This document shows positions 33,701 through 43,500 of a stretch of 54,402 bases of DNA, one piece after another. Source of the stretch: Candidatus Kuenenia stuttgartensis (lineage in GTDB: Bacteria; Planctomycetota; Planctomycetia; Planctomycetales; Planctomycetaceae). The number at the start of each line of letters is the position of its first letter. The stretch's first letter is position 1. The notes under the pieces were generated by a model. It was not told where the DNA came from. It did not search any database and saw only the letters and a program-made list of their open reading frames with translations. A program made the translations under genes and the position numbers. The DNA is taken from the NCBI GenBank assembly GCA_945904015.1, contig CAMDPK010000026.1, positions 1 through 54,402 on the forward strand. Direction: 5' to 3'.

Positions 33701-36220
33701 ATGAGCCGAGCCATTCAGATTCTGTTGATCGCGTTGCTGCCCTGTGGGATGTCTGACGCGGCGGAGCCGTCACCCGATTCTGAGGCAATTAAGTTCTTCG
33801 AGTCGAAAGTTCGGCCGGTGCTGATCGCGCGTTGTTTGAAGTGCCACGGCGAGGCTCAACAAAAAGGTCAACTGCGACTCGACTCGCGCGAAGCCGTTCT
33901 GAAAGGTGGCGAGAGTGGAGAGATCGTCGTCAGTGGCAAGCCGGCCGAAAGTCTGCTGATCGAAGCCATCAATCGAACTGGCCTCGAAATGCCGCCCGAT
34001 GCTCCGTTGAAGGAAAACGAAATCGCCGCGCTGACCGAGTGGGTCCGACGCGGCCTTCCGTGGCCGACCGTCGACGGCAAATCACGAGTGCTCACACCCG
34101 GCGGCAAAGGAATCACCGAAGCCGACAAGCAATACTGGGCCTTCCAACCGATCCGTGATCCTGCCGTCCCCGTGGGGCAGGTTTCCAACCTGCCCGGCCA
34201 ATCAAAATGGCCGCGCAACCCAATCGACCAATTCATCGCCGCGAAACTTGCAGCCGACGGATTCACCCCTGCCCCCGAAGCCGACCGCCGCACACTGATT
34301 CGACGACTGACGTTCGACCTCACCGGCCTCCCTCCGACGCCAACCGAGATCGCCGAGTTTGAAAACGACTCGCGCGACAGTGCCTACGAGCAACTTGTTG
34401 ATCGAATGCTCGACAGCCCGGCCTACGGCGAGCGTTGGGCGCGGCATTGGCTCGATCTCGTTCGCTACGCCGAGTCCGACGGCTATCGCAAGGACGATTT
34501 TCGGCCGCACGCCTGGCGATATCGCGACTACGTCATTCGCGCATTCCAAACCGACAAGCCGTTCGACCGCTTCGTTCAGGAGCAAATCGCCGGCGACGAG
34601 ATCGACCCCGATAACCCGGACGCGCTCGCCGCGACCGGTTACTTGCGGCTGTCGCTTTACGAATACAACCAGCGCGACGCGCGCACGCAGTGGAATGAAA
34701 TCCTCAACGACATCACCGACACGACCGGCGACGTGTTCCTCGGCTTCGGCATGGGCTGCGCGCGGTGTCACGATCACAAGTTCGATCCGATCTTGCAGAA
34801 GGATTATTTCCGACTGCGAGCCTTCTTCGCCGGCATCCTGCCGCAAGACGCGCAGCCACTGGCGACCAAGGCTGAAATCGAGGCTCACCAAGCGAAGCTC
34901 GCCGAGTGGGAAGCAAAAACCGCCGACATCCGCGCGAAGTTGGCTGAATTAGAGAAGCCGCATTTCGCCAAGCTGAAGGCCGGCGCAATCTTCAAGTTTC
35001 CGGCGGAAATCCAAGCGATCTTGAAGACCGACGACGTCAGCAAGTTGGCTCCACTGGAGCGACAACTCTACGACTTGGCTTATCGGCAGGTGCAGTACGA
35101 GCACGATCAAATCGGTGCGAAGCTCAAGGACGATTCCAAGAAGAAATGGGACGAACTGCGGGCAGAATTGAAAATGTTCGACGACCTCAAACCCGCCGCA
35201 CTGCCGATCGGCTGTACCGTCGCGGATGTCGGCCCGATCGCGCCGCCGACGGTGATCCCCGGCGACAAATCCGAGACAGATATCGTTCCCGGTTTGCTCT
35301 CCGTGCTCGACGATTCGCCGGCCAAAATTTCACCGGCTCCGAACGTGCCGCAGTCCACCGGTCGCCGAACCACGTTGGCTCGTTGGCTGATCTCGCCGGA
35401 CAATCCGCTCACGCCGCGCGTGATGGTCAATCGCATCTGGCAGTACCACTTCGGCAAAGGCTTGGTCGCAACCTCCAGCGACTTCGGCCGCCTCGGCGAA
35501 TCGCCGAGCCATCCGGAATTGCTCGATTGGTTGGCGAGCCGCTTTGCCGGTCTCCCCAATCAAAAATCGAAAATCGAAAATCGAAAATCGGAACTCACCC
35601 CCTGGTCTTTCAAATCGCTGCATCGGCTGATCGTCACCTCCGCAACGTATCGACAGTCGGCGACGAACCCGAACGCCGAGCAGCAACAGCTCAAAGACCC
35701 GACCAATCGGTTCCTGTGGCGAACGAACATCCGCCGGCTCGATGCCGAACAAATTCGAGACTCGATGCTGCTGGTCGCCGGTAAGCTGGATGCGAAGTCG
35801 GGTGGACCGAGCGTTCCGGCCTCGAAGCCGCGGCGTTCCATCTTCACCGAGCAGCGCCGAAACTCGCCCGATGCACTGCTGGACGTCTTCGATTCGGCGG
35901 ACGGCTTTTCAAGCACCCCCGAACGCAACGTGACGACGACTCCGACTCAAGCGTTGCTGATGATCAACAGCAAAGACTCGCTCGCCCATGCCGCGGAGTT
36001 CGCTCGCCGCGTGCAAACCGAAGCGGGCAGCGAACGCGATGCTCAAATCGTCGTGGCCTACCGCTTGGCCTTCGGTCGAGAACCGAGCGAAGCGGAACGT
36101 GCCGCTGCGATCGAGTTCCTCAACCAGCAAGCCGCTCGCAACGCGGCCTCCGCGTCGTCGACGCTGACGGACTTCTGCCAAGTGCTGCTGAACTCGAACG
36201 AGTTCTTGTACGTCGATTGA
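33701..36220 (+). CDS. PSCyt1-DUF1549-DUF1553 (PSD1) protein
   Basis: 839-residue exported planctomycete protein. Signal peptide residues 1-21 (SRAIQILLIALLPCGMSDA). PSCyt1 haem site C45LKCH49. DUF1549 (PSCyt2) from about 165 (PIDQFIAAKLAADGF, RRLTFDLTGLPPTP, SPAYGERWARHWLD) with a second CxxCH (GCARCHDHKFDP). DUF1553 (PSD1) from about 540 (RRTTLARWLISPDNPLTPR, VNRIWQYHFGKGLV). Two in-frame repeats interrupt it: a half family-B palindrome near residue 160 and four AAAATCG units near 625. The ATG at 33701 is chosen because GAGGA lies 9 bases upstream; the ATG at 33692 is too close to it. The usual DUF1501 partner is absent. Confidence 0.95.
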   Translation: MSRAIQILLIALLPCGMSDAAEPSPDSEAIKFFESKVRPVLIARCLKCHGEAQQKGQLRLDSREAVLKGGESGEIVVSGKPAESLLIEAINRTGLEMPPDAPLKENEIAALTEWVRRGLPWPTVDGKSRVLTPGGKGITEADKQYWAFQPIRDPAVPVGQVSNLPGQSKWPRNPIDQFIAAKLAADGFTPAPEADRRTLIRRLTFDLTGLPPTPTEIAEFENDSRDSAYEQLVDRMLDSPAYGERWARHWLDLVRYAESDGYRKDDFRPHAWRYRDYVIRAFQTDKPFDRFVQEQIAGDEIDPDNPDALAATGYLRLSLYEYNQRDARTQWNEILNDITDTTGDVFLGFGMGCARCHDHKFDPILQKDYFRLRAFFAGILPQDAQPLATKAEIEAHQAKLAEWEAKTADIRAKLAELEKPHFAKLKAGAIFKFPAEIQAILKTDDVSKLAPLERQLYDLAYRQVQYEHDQIGAKLKDDSKKKWDELRAELKMFDDLKPAALPIGCTVADVGPIAPPTVIPGDKSETDIVPGLLSVLDDSPAKISPAPNVPQSTGRRTTLARWLISPDNPLTPRVMVNRIWQYHFGKGLVATSSDFGRLGESPSHPELLDWLASRFAGLPNQKSKIENRKSELTPWSFKSLHRLIVTSATYRQSATNPNAEQQQLKDPTNRFLWRTNIRRLDAEQIRDSMLLVAGKLDAKSGGPSVPASKPRRSIFTEQRRNSPDALLDVFDSADGFSSTPERNVTTTPTQALLMINSKDSLAHAAEFARRVQTEAGSERDAQIVVAYRLAFGREPSEAERAAAIEFLNQQAARNAASASSTLTDFCQVLLNSNEFLYVD
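34171..34196. repeat. Half copy of palindrome family B in the PSD1 gene
   Basis: 26 bp (CGTGGGGCAGGTTTCCAACC ...) matching one arm of 13791-13870 with one difference. It codes in frame for VGQVSNLPG, between the PSCyt1 domain and DUF1549. The second arm is missing. Confidence 0.85.
35563..35590. repeat. Heptamer repeat (AAAATCG)4 inside the PSD1 gene
   Basis: Four exact AAAATCG units, reading KSKIENRKS in the DUF1553 region. Because 7 is not a multiple of 3, changing copy number by one or two units would shift the frame. Confidence 0.92.
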
Positions 36221-36263
36221 ACTCGTGGGGAGCATCGACCCACCGATCCCTTCGGATCGCCGT

Positions 36264-36695
36264 TCAGTCCCGACGCCGCAACACGAGGATTGGGCATTTG
36301 GCGTGCCGCAATACTCGTTCGGTCACTGAACCGAGCAGCACTCGCGCGACTCCTTGATACCCATGCGACGGCATCACGATCAAGTCCGCACGGACTTCGT
36401 CGGCATAGTCGGCGATCATCAATCCGGGATCGCCTTCGCGGATGAACTGAGAGACGTCGGAGGCCTGATGTTCGGCCAAGAACTTCGACAACTGTTGGGC
36501 TGCGGCCTGCATTCGTGCGGGAGCGTCATCCGCCGCCCAACCATCCGGGAACATCATCGTCACTGGCGAGGTGACATAGAGCACATGCAAATCCTGCGGC
36601 TGAGCCACCATTTGCATTGCCGTCTGGAGCGCATCCGCGGAGGCGGTTGAAAAGTCCACGGGGACCACGACGGTTTTCTTCGGCAACCAACTCAT
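36264..36695 (-). CDS. Universal stress protein UspA family
   Basis: 143-residue UspA-fold protein. The start WLPKKTVVVPVDFS is typical. The ATP-binding signature G-x2-G-x9-GS is present (SHGYQGVARVLLGSVTERV), so it is probably an ATP-binding type. The ATG at 36695 has GGAGA 6 bases upstream; 14 extra in-frame codons upstream have no site. Last gene of a run with a haem/HEAT protein, histidine kinase and NarL-type regulator. Confidence 0.93.
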   Translation of the reverse strand: MSWLPKKTVVVPVDFSTASADALQTAMQMVAQPQDLHVLYVTSPVTMMFPDGWAADDAPARMQAAAQQLSKFLAEHQASDVSQFIREGDPGLMIADYADEVRADLIVMPSHGYQGVARVLLGSVTERVLRHAKCPILVLRRRD

Positions 36696-36744
36696 GAAGT
36701 TCTCCAATCGCATCGTCAAAAGTTCGGTGAGTGACAAGACGTCG

Positions 36745-37416
36745 TTAGTGGTTTTCCTCGACCCAGTGCAGGGCGCGCCGGAAAAGTTCTTTGCTGTCGG
36801 TGATGTTGAGCTTCTCTTTCATGCGGAAACGGTACGTCTCGATGGTCTTGGGGCTGACATTGAGTCGCGTGGCAATCTCATGCGTGTCGAGGCCATTGCC
36901 GATGAGTTGGAAGACTTCCAATTCACGATCGGAGAGACATTCTTCGGGCCGATTGCCTTGTCCAAGCGTGCTGCCGGCCTGAATTCGGATGAGCAATTTT
37001 TCTGTCATGGCTTCGCTCAGGTAAATCTTGCCTTCCAGAACTCGCCGGATGGCGTCCACGATTTTTTCGGTCGCCTGGTCTTTGGTGATGTAACCCAAGG
37101 CTCCAGCTTGCAGAACGCGCTCGGCGTACAGCGATTCCTGGTACATGGACCAGACAAGCATTCGCACGGTTTCGCCGCGGGCTTTGATGCGCTTGATGAG
37201 ATCGAGGCCGTTGCCGGTCTTCAGCCCAATGTCGATGACAGCCACATCGGGCTTGGTCTCGCTGATGAGCTGCAAGGCCTCGGCCAATTCAGAGGCTTCG
37301 CCACAGACGAGCAGATCGGCGTGCCGAGAAATTCGCAACGCGAGAGCCTCTCGAACTGCGGGATGATCATCGACGATCAGAATGCGGGCCGGCTGAGCGG
37401 TTTCGTTTCGCGGCAT
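36745..37416 (-). CDS. NarL/FixJ-type response regulator
   Basis: 223-residue two-component regulator. The receiver domain has ARILIVDDHPAVREALALR and the phosphorylation Asp in VAVIDIGLKTG; LGYITKDQ provides the Lys switch. The C-terminal LuxR helix-turn-helix is ECLSDRELEVFQLIGNGLDT and TRLNVSPKTIETYRFRMKEK. The ATG has AAGGA upstream. The histidine kinase gene is directly upstream (94-bp gap), so they are probably cognate. Targets unknown, possibly the neighbouring UspA and haem-protein genes. Confidence 0.95.
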   Translation of the reverse strand: MPRNETAQPARILIVDDHPAVREALALRISRHADLLVCGEASELAEALQLISETKPDVAVIDIGLKTGNGLDLIKRIKARGETVRMLVWSMYQESLYAERVLQAGALGYITKDQATEKIVDAIRRVLEGKIYLSEAMTEKLLIRIQAGSTLGQGNRPEECLSDRELEVFQLIGNGLDTHEIATRLNVSPKTIETYRFRMKEKLNITDSKELFRRALHWVEENH

Positions 37417-37510
37417 GTTGATCCTTCCTCAATTCCACGGCGGAAAACTTTCCCAGTTCGAGTTTCGACGGAGTGGGAGCATTCGTTGCGGGCGCGTCCC
37501 ACACCAAGAT

Positions 37511-40480
37511 TCACGCTCGATGTCTCATTCCCGTTGTCAGAGTGCAAGTCACAACCGTCCCTTTGGGCTTGGCTCGATCAATGGTCAGGGTCGCGCCGAT
37601 CATGTCGGCTCGGTTTTTCATGATCCGCTGTCCGAGTCCTTCCCGTTGCTGCAACGGCCACGGAATTCCGTGGCCATCATCTTGGATTCGCAGGACGATT
37701 TGCAAATCGTTTTGCTGAAGACTGATGCGAACTTCACGAGCCAGAGCGTGTCGCAACGCATTGCTCAGCGCTTCCTGGGCGATATGGAACAGATGAGTTC
37801 CCACGACATTGTCTTCAATTGCGACCGGACTTTCACAATCGAACGAGCAGGTCACTCGCGATTGCAGTCGCATCCGCTCGACCAGATCGGTCAGAGCCAC
37901 CATGAGTCCCTGCGAGTCGACCGGAACCGGATTCAGGTTTCGGCTGATGGAACGCACCTCTTCGAGCGTTTTCTGCAGATCCCGTCGCAGCCGCTCGGCC
38001 AGCTCAAACGGCGACAGACGGGACAGATTTGGCAGCGGTGTTGACTGGTCGCGTTGGTGCAAATGTGCGTCGGATGCGTGTGTCGCGGGGGCCAACGATT
38101 CGACGAAATCCTGGGCCACCATCGTCAACGCGGTCAGTTGCTGCCCCACGCTGTCGTGCAAATCTTGCCCGATGCGGCGCTGTTCGAGAGCGGTGGCCTC
38201 AGCCACGTCCCGTTCGAGCCGTTTGTTCTCCGAAAGATCGCGAAGAATGCCGCAGAACAGACCGAGATGCACGATCTCGCTCACCGCCAAGTCCGCTGGG
38301 AATGTCGAACCATCTTTGCGTCGAGCGACCACTTCAAGACTGTTGCCGATGATCCCTGCCAATCCGATTTCCTGATGACTCGAACCGTTGCCACTCTGCG
38401 TTTGACCTTCGGTCAGTGGCACAAACCGTTGGAAGCGTTGGCCGATCATCTCGTCGAGGGAATAACAGAACATATTCAAAGCTGCGAGATTGACTGATTC
38501 CACCCGCCCCTGCCGGTCAACCGTCAACACGGCATTGAAGTCGTTGTTGAGAATCGCTTGCAGGCGTTCCTGTTTGGCATACAACACACGAGTCCGTTCG
38601 GCAACGCGTTCCTCCAGTTCATCGTTGAGTTGCCGCAAAGAATCCTCGGTTCGTTTGCGTTCGGTGATGTCGAGACAGGCTCCAACGAGCCTCCACGGGA
38701 CACGGCCGGCCGGCGTGTCGCGGAACTCCACCTGCACGTGAGTCGCTAGCCAGCGCACTTCTCCCCCCGGACGAACGATGCGCAGCTCGATTCGTTGGTG
38801 ACCGTCTCCCGCTGGGTCGAGCGCCGCGTCGAAGCTCGCGCGGACCCGACGTAGGTCTTCCAGTTTCACAAATTGAAATCCGTCCTCCAATGTCCGGTCG
38901 ATGCCGGATTCCACGCCGAGCATGGCGCACAGTTCGGGAGAATAGCGGGCGCAATCGGTTTCAATGTCGGCGTAGTATGTGCCGATGTTGGCCGTCTCAT
39001 TGGCCAACCGCAGCCGCTCCTCGCTTTCACGCAGAGATTCTTCGACCTCTTTTCGAGCGGTGATGTCGAGGTGAATGCCGATCATGCGGACAGGCTTACC
39101 TGTCGGGCCATCGATCAACGTGGCGAGTGCGAGAATCCAGCGCCAGGAGCCATTTTTGTGGCGCATCCGAAATTCCACTTCGTAGCCCGGCCACGGCTGC
39201 TCCAGATATTTTCGAACTGTCTTTAACGTCGGTTCGAGATCGTCCGTATGCACACGCGATTGCCATTCTTCGAACCGATCGCCGATCTCGTCGTCCGCAT
39301 AACCAAGCTGACTCTTCCATTCACGCGAGTAACGGACGCGGTCTCCGCTGAGTTCCCAGTCAAAGAGGCCGACGTTGACCCCTTCAATGACAAGTGACAG
39401 GCGTTGTTCGCTGTGGCGGAGTTCGTCCTCGATCCGTTTGTGATCGGTGACGTCCACGGCCAGACCACCAACAAATCGATTTCCACTCTCGTCCCGGTAC
39501 GGAAACTTGTGGCACAACCACCAAGGGTGTTTGCCGTCAATGGTTCGTCCTTCTTCGAGAACCTCAATCGCACGGTCCGCCGCGAGCACGCTCTGATCGT
39601 TCGCACGAAACTGTTCGGCGGTCTCATGCGGCCAGTAATCAAAGTCGGTCTTGCCCTGCAAGTCCTCAGATCGCACGCCAAGGTGACGCTCATAATTCTT
39701 GCTGAGAAAGACGTACCGGCCGTCTTCGTCTTTCATCCACCCGTAGACAGCACTGTTATCCAGGAATGCCCGCAGTCGCCGTTCGGCAGCATGGACTTTT
39801 TCCTTGGCCTGTTGGTGCTCGGTGATGTCCTTGATCAACGTCACGTTTCGCAATGGCCGGCCACGGGAATCATGGACAAGATTGACGGTGACATCTCCCC
39901 AAAAGACGCCACCGTCTTTACGGACAAATCGTATTTCGGCCTGATACTCCGAGAGTTCGCCTCGTCGCAGACGAGTCAGCCCTTCGAGCATGGAGTCTCG
40001 GTCCTCGGAGTGCAGGATGTCCTGGCAGGGCAGATTCACGAGTTCCGAGTTGCTGTAACCCAGCATTTGACAGAAACGATGGTTGACTCGCAGCAGATGA
40101 CCGGTCGTCGGATCGGACTGGCACATGCCCACTGCAGAGCCTTCAAAAGCCGCGCGGTAGCGTATCGCACTCTCGTGCTCATCCTCATCCTGATTTCGCT
40201 CGTCGGCGTTCTCAGGCAGCGGTTCGAGCGATGCGACGAGGCTGCGACTGATTGCCACGCTCGTCGCTACGGCAATGGCCACGGCTGACACAAGCAGAAC
40301 CAGCGTGATGCCAAAGCTGAACCGCAGGTCTCGAAGTATGGCTTCCCGGCTTCCGTTGAGACTTTCAACCGACGGCCAACGCACCAGCAGCGTCAGGCCA
40401 CAGAGTCCCAAGAGAACCAGTGTCGTTCCGAAGCCGAGCCAAATTTTTTTTGAAGTTGTCATGGCTGAATTCGTGGACAT
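37511..40480 (-). CDS. Five-PAS NarX-type sensor histidine kinase
   Basis: 989-residue membrane histidine kinase. Two membrane helices (about 13-34 and 55-80) enclose a short outer loop. Five PAS/PAC domains follow at about 104-222, 232-349, 355-476, 482-609 and 632-753, each ending with a DIT-type PAC motif (IKDITEHQ, VDVTDHKR, LDITARKE, LDITERKR, LRDLSENK). HisKA_3 phosphoacceptor His775 lies in RRIGQDLHDSVGQQL. The ATPase domain has N box EALSNALRHAL and G box DDGHGIPW. The ATG at 40480 is 22 bp past the stop of the haem/HEAT gene. Many PAS domains suggest sensing of redox, oxygen or small ligands. Confidence 0.95.
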   Translation of the reverse strand: MSTNSAMTTSKKIWLGFGTTLVLLGLCGLTLLVRWPSVESLNGSREAILRDLRFSFGITLVLLVSAVAIAVATSVAISRSLVASLEPLPENADERNQDEDEHESAIRYRAAFEGSAVGMCQSDPTTGHLLRVNHRFCQMLGYSNSELVNLPCQDILHSEDRDSMLEGLTRLRRGELSEYQAEIRFVRKDGGVFWGDVTVNLVHDSRGRPLRNVTLIKDITEHQQAKEKVHAAERRLRAFLDNSAVYGWMKDEDGRYVFLSKNYERHLGVRSEDLQGKTDFDYWPHETAEQFRANDQSVLAADRAIEVLEEGRTIDGKHPWWLCHKFPYRDESGNRFVGGLAVDVTDHKRIEDELRHSEQRLSLVIEGVNVGLFDWELSGDRVRYSREWKSQLGYADDEIGDRFEEWQSRVHTDDLEPTLKTVRKYLEQPWPGYEVEFRMRHKNGSWRWILALATLIDGPTGKPVRMIGIHLDITARKEVEESLRESEERLRLANETANIGTYYADIETDCARYSPELCAMLGVESGIDRTLEDGFQFVKLEDLRRVRASFDAALDPAGDGHQRIELRIVRPGGEVRWLATHVQVEFRDTPAGRVPWRLVGACLDITERKRTEDSLRQLNDELEERVAERTRVLYAKQERLQAILNNDFNAVLTVDRQGRVESVNLAALNMFCYSLDEMIGQRFQRFVPLTEGQTQSGNGSSHQEIGLAGIIGNSLEVVARRKDGSTFPADLAVSEIVHLGLFCGILRDLSENKRLERDVAEATALEQRRIGQDLHDSVGQQLTALTMVAQDFVESLAPATHASDAHLHQRDQSTPLPNLSRLSPFELAERLRRDLQKTLEEVRSISRNLNPVPVDSQGLMVALTDLVERMRLQSRVTCSFDCESPVAIEDNVVGTHLFHIAQEALSNALRHALAREVRISLQQNDLQIVLRIQDDGHGIPWPLQQREGLGQRIMKNRADMIGATLTIDRAKPKGTVVTCTLTTGMRHRA

Positions 40481-40502
40481 GACTCGTCTGAGCCAGATGG
40501 CG

Positions 40503-43500
40503 TCAGCGGGCCGTGGTCACCGGCGGTGATGCCGATCCACTCAGGCTCTTGAGGTACGCCAGCAAGTCGGCGAAATCGGACGAGCGGAATTCCTTGAGCA
40601 ACCCGCCGGGCATCAGCGATTGCGGCAGCGTGCGACGTGTCTCGATGTCCGTCGTTTCAATGCGGATCGTCTGATTGGTCGAGTTCCGCAGCAGAAATCC
40701 CTCGGCCGATTCGTAGACGATCAGGCCGGTGTGGACTTTGCCGCGCTTGGTCTCGAACAGCGTCGTTTGGTAGCGAGTCGAGACGTCGCGATTTGGCAGC
40801 ACGATCGCAACGAACAGATCGTTGCGCGAGAAGCGGCTGCTGACACCGGCCAAATCGGGACCGAGTCCGCGTCGGCCGCCGTGACATTGAGCGCACGAAC
40901 GCTTCTCAAAGAGCAGTCGGCCACGCTCGACGTCGCCGGCGGACCAGTCCACGAGCGCGAGCTGCTCGGTCAACCACGTCAGCGTCTCGACATCGCCGCC
41001 CTGCGCGCGAGCCGACTCGGTGGGAAACGTCTTCGTCAGAAAATCCGTCCAGCGCTGAATCGCTTCATTCTGCGGCCGATAGCCGGGCTGGCCAAAAACA
41101 AATCCCAGGTCGCGCCGGAAGTTTCGAGCCAGCAACTTCGCAGCCTTGTCGCGGATCGGGAACTCTTTCTCGTCGGTGCCCAACCGCCGCAAAGCCTTCA
41201 AGAGCGCGAGCTGCTCGTCGGCCGTTTGGTTCGGCTTGAGCGCGGCCAGCGCGTCGAGGCAGGCGGTCAGCACTTCGACTCGTGATTCGTCCAAGCCCTC
41301 GACGAATCGGTCTCGGTCGCGCTCCTCCGGCTGCTGAGCCAGAATGACCAACACGGCTCCTCGAATTTTGAACTGATCCAACTGCCGCCGCAGCAATTCG
41401 CGATGTTCGGGTTGCTTCGATTCGCCGATCAGAAACACGACGTCGTTGTTCCACGGATAGTCAGCGTCGTCCGAAATCGCTTTGACGTACGAGTCGATGA
41501 CTTTCGGCAGCAGATCCTGCGGCAGTTGCGAGAGGAACAGGACATGCCCCGGCCGGCCGAACTCCGGCTGCGTGACCAGTTGATCGGCGAGTTCGTTGTC
41601 GAGCTTCACCAGTTCACGATACAGCTCGCCGACACGGTCGTCCCAGTTGAGGTCTTGGTGCATCTTGCGAGCGACGATCTTCGGTTCGAGACGCACGAGT
41701 CCACGAGCGATCGCCTCGGCCTGCGCTCGATTGCGCGGCGTCGGGATGCGGGCCGCGACCAGCAAATAGTGAATGTCTTCGACCGGATCGCTGTCGTCGG
41801 TGATCTTCGCCAGCACCTTGTCGAGCAACTTGGTATTCGCCAACGACAGCATTGTCAGCGCTCGCGAGAGTTCGCGATCGACATCGGCATCGCCGGTCGG
41901 AAACGTCTCGGTCAAACGAACTCGCAGCGGGTCGAGGTCACGCTCGAAGGCGGACAGGTCGAGCCGCGTCGAATACGCCTCGAACGCCGGGGCCGTGCCC
42001 GAAGGGGGCACCATGTCGCCGAGAGCCAATTGCAACAGCCGCGCCGCTTGCAGTTTCAGGCCCACCGGATGATCTCCTGCGAGCACTCGCACCGCGAGTT
42101 GAATGCCGTACTTCGTCGAGGCGGTGGATCGCGGCAAATAGCCGACCGCGTACATCAACGTCCCTTGCCAGCCGGACTTCACGACCGCTTGCGACAGCGA
42201 TCGAAAGCTGTCTTGATCCATTTTCGCGACGAACCGACTGGCCGTCAGTCGATTGAAACGGTCATCACTGCTGAGTTGCTGCACGATCCCGTCCACAAGC
42301 GGCGACCAGTCGCTGACGCTCACCGCTGACAAGATCGCTTCCAGCGCCGCGCGAGTGACGAGCGGATCGCGGTCCTGAAGAAACGACATCGTGACGCTGG
42401 CATCGAGCGGCTGCACGCGCGTTCGTCCGAGCGACCAAATCGCCTTCGCGCGAACTTCGGCCGGCGTGGCTTCGATCAGCCCCTCCGCCTCGGTTTCGCT
42501 GAGGCCGCCGAAGGACTCGGTGAGCACGTCGATGGCTCGCAACCGCACGGCCGGCAGCAACGCATCGTTGTTCGCGGCTTCGAGGAACGGCTCGCGGCCA
42601 AGCTGCCGAGCCAGTGGTTGCCAGCGTGCTCGTGACCAACTGCTCAACGGCTGCGGTGCGGTCAAACACGCGCTGAGCTTATCGGTTGCCGACGAGTCGT
42701 CCGGCACATCGTCGGAAGCGAATTTGTCTTTTCGTCCCGCCGGGTACGACACGCGCCAAACGCCGCCGCGAGTCCCTCGGCCACCGACGCTCACGAACAA
42801 ACTGCCGTCGGGGCCAACCTCGGCATCGGTCGGCGCGAAGCCGTGATCGCCGGCAGAAGACAGAAACAATTCCGGTTCAGCTTTCCAAGCCGAACCGTTT
42901 CGCACGAGCGGTAACGCGACCACTCGGCCGAACGTCCAATCCAGTACGAACAGCGACTCGCGGTATTTTTCCGGGAACTGCCGATGCTGATAACAGACGA
43001 CTCCGGTCGGAGAACCTCGTCCGGCCGATGCGACCACCGGCGGCATGTCGAGGAAGTCCTCTGGACGCTTCCAACTTCGCGTCACCCAACCGGCATGCGA
43101 TCCCGGCAGCAACTGAAACACGCGAGTCGGGCGATACCACGGCAGAGAAACGTCCCGTTCGTCATCGCTGTCGAACGTGAAGGCATCGGCCATGCGGTTG
43201 AACGCGAAGTCGTACGCGTTTCGCAATCCGTGAGCCACCACCTCGCCACCGCTGAGGTCCGGCTTGAGCCGATACAGCACGCCGGCTTGCGGCTGTTTGA
43301 TCGGCGCGGTCGGCAATGTGACATACTTGGCGTCGATTCCGCTGTCGTTGCCGGCAATCAAATACCACCACCCATCCGGCCCACGCTGAATCGAGTGCGC
43401 GTGATGCTCGCCGCCGCATTTGACCTTCAGCAACACGTCGGGCGGCCCGTCGGCTTTGTCGTCGCCGTCGCGGTCACGAAACCTCAACAGACCCTCTCCA

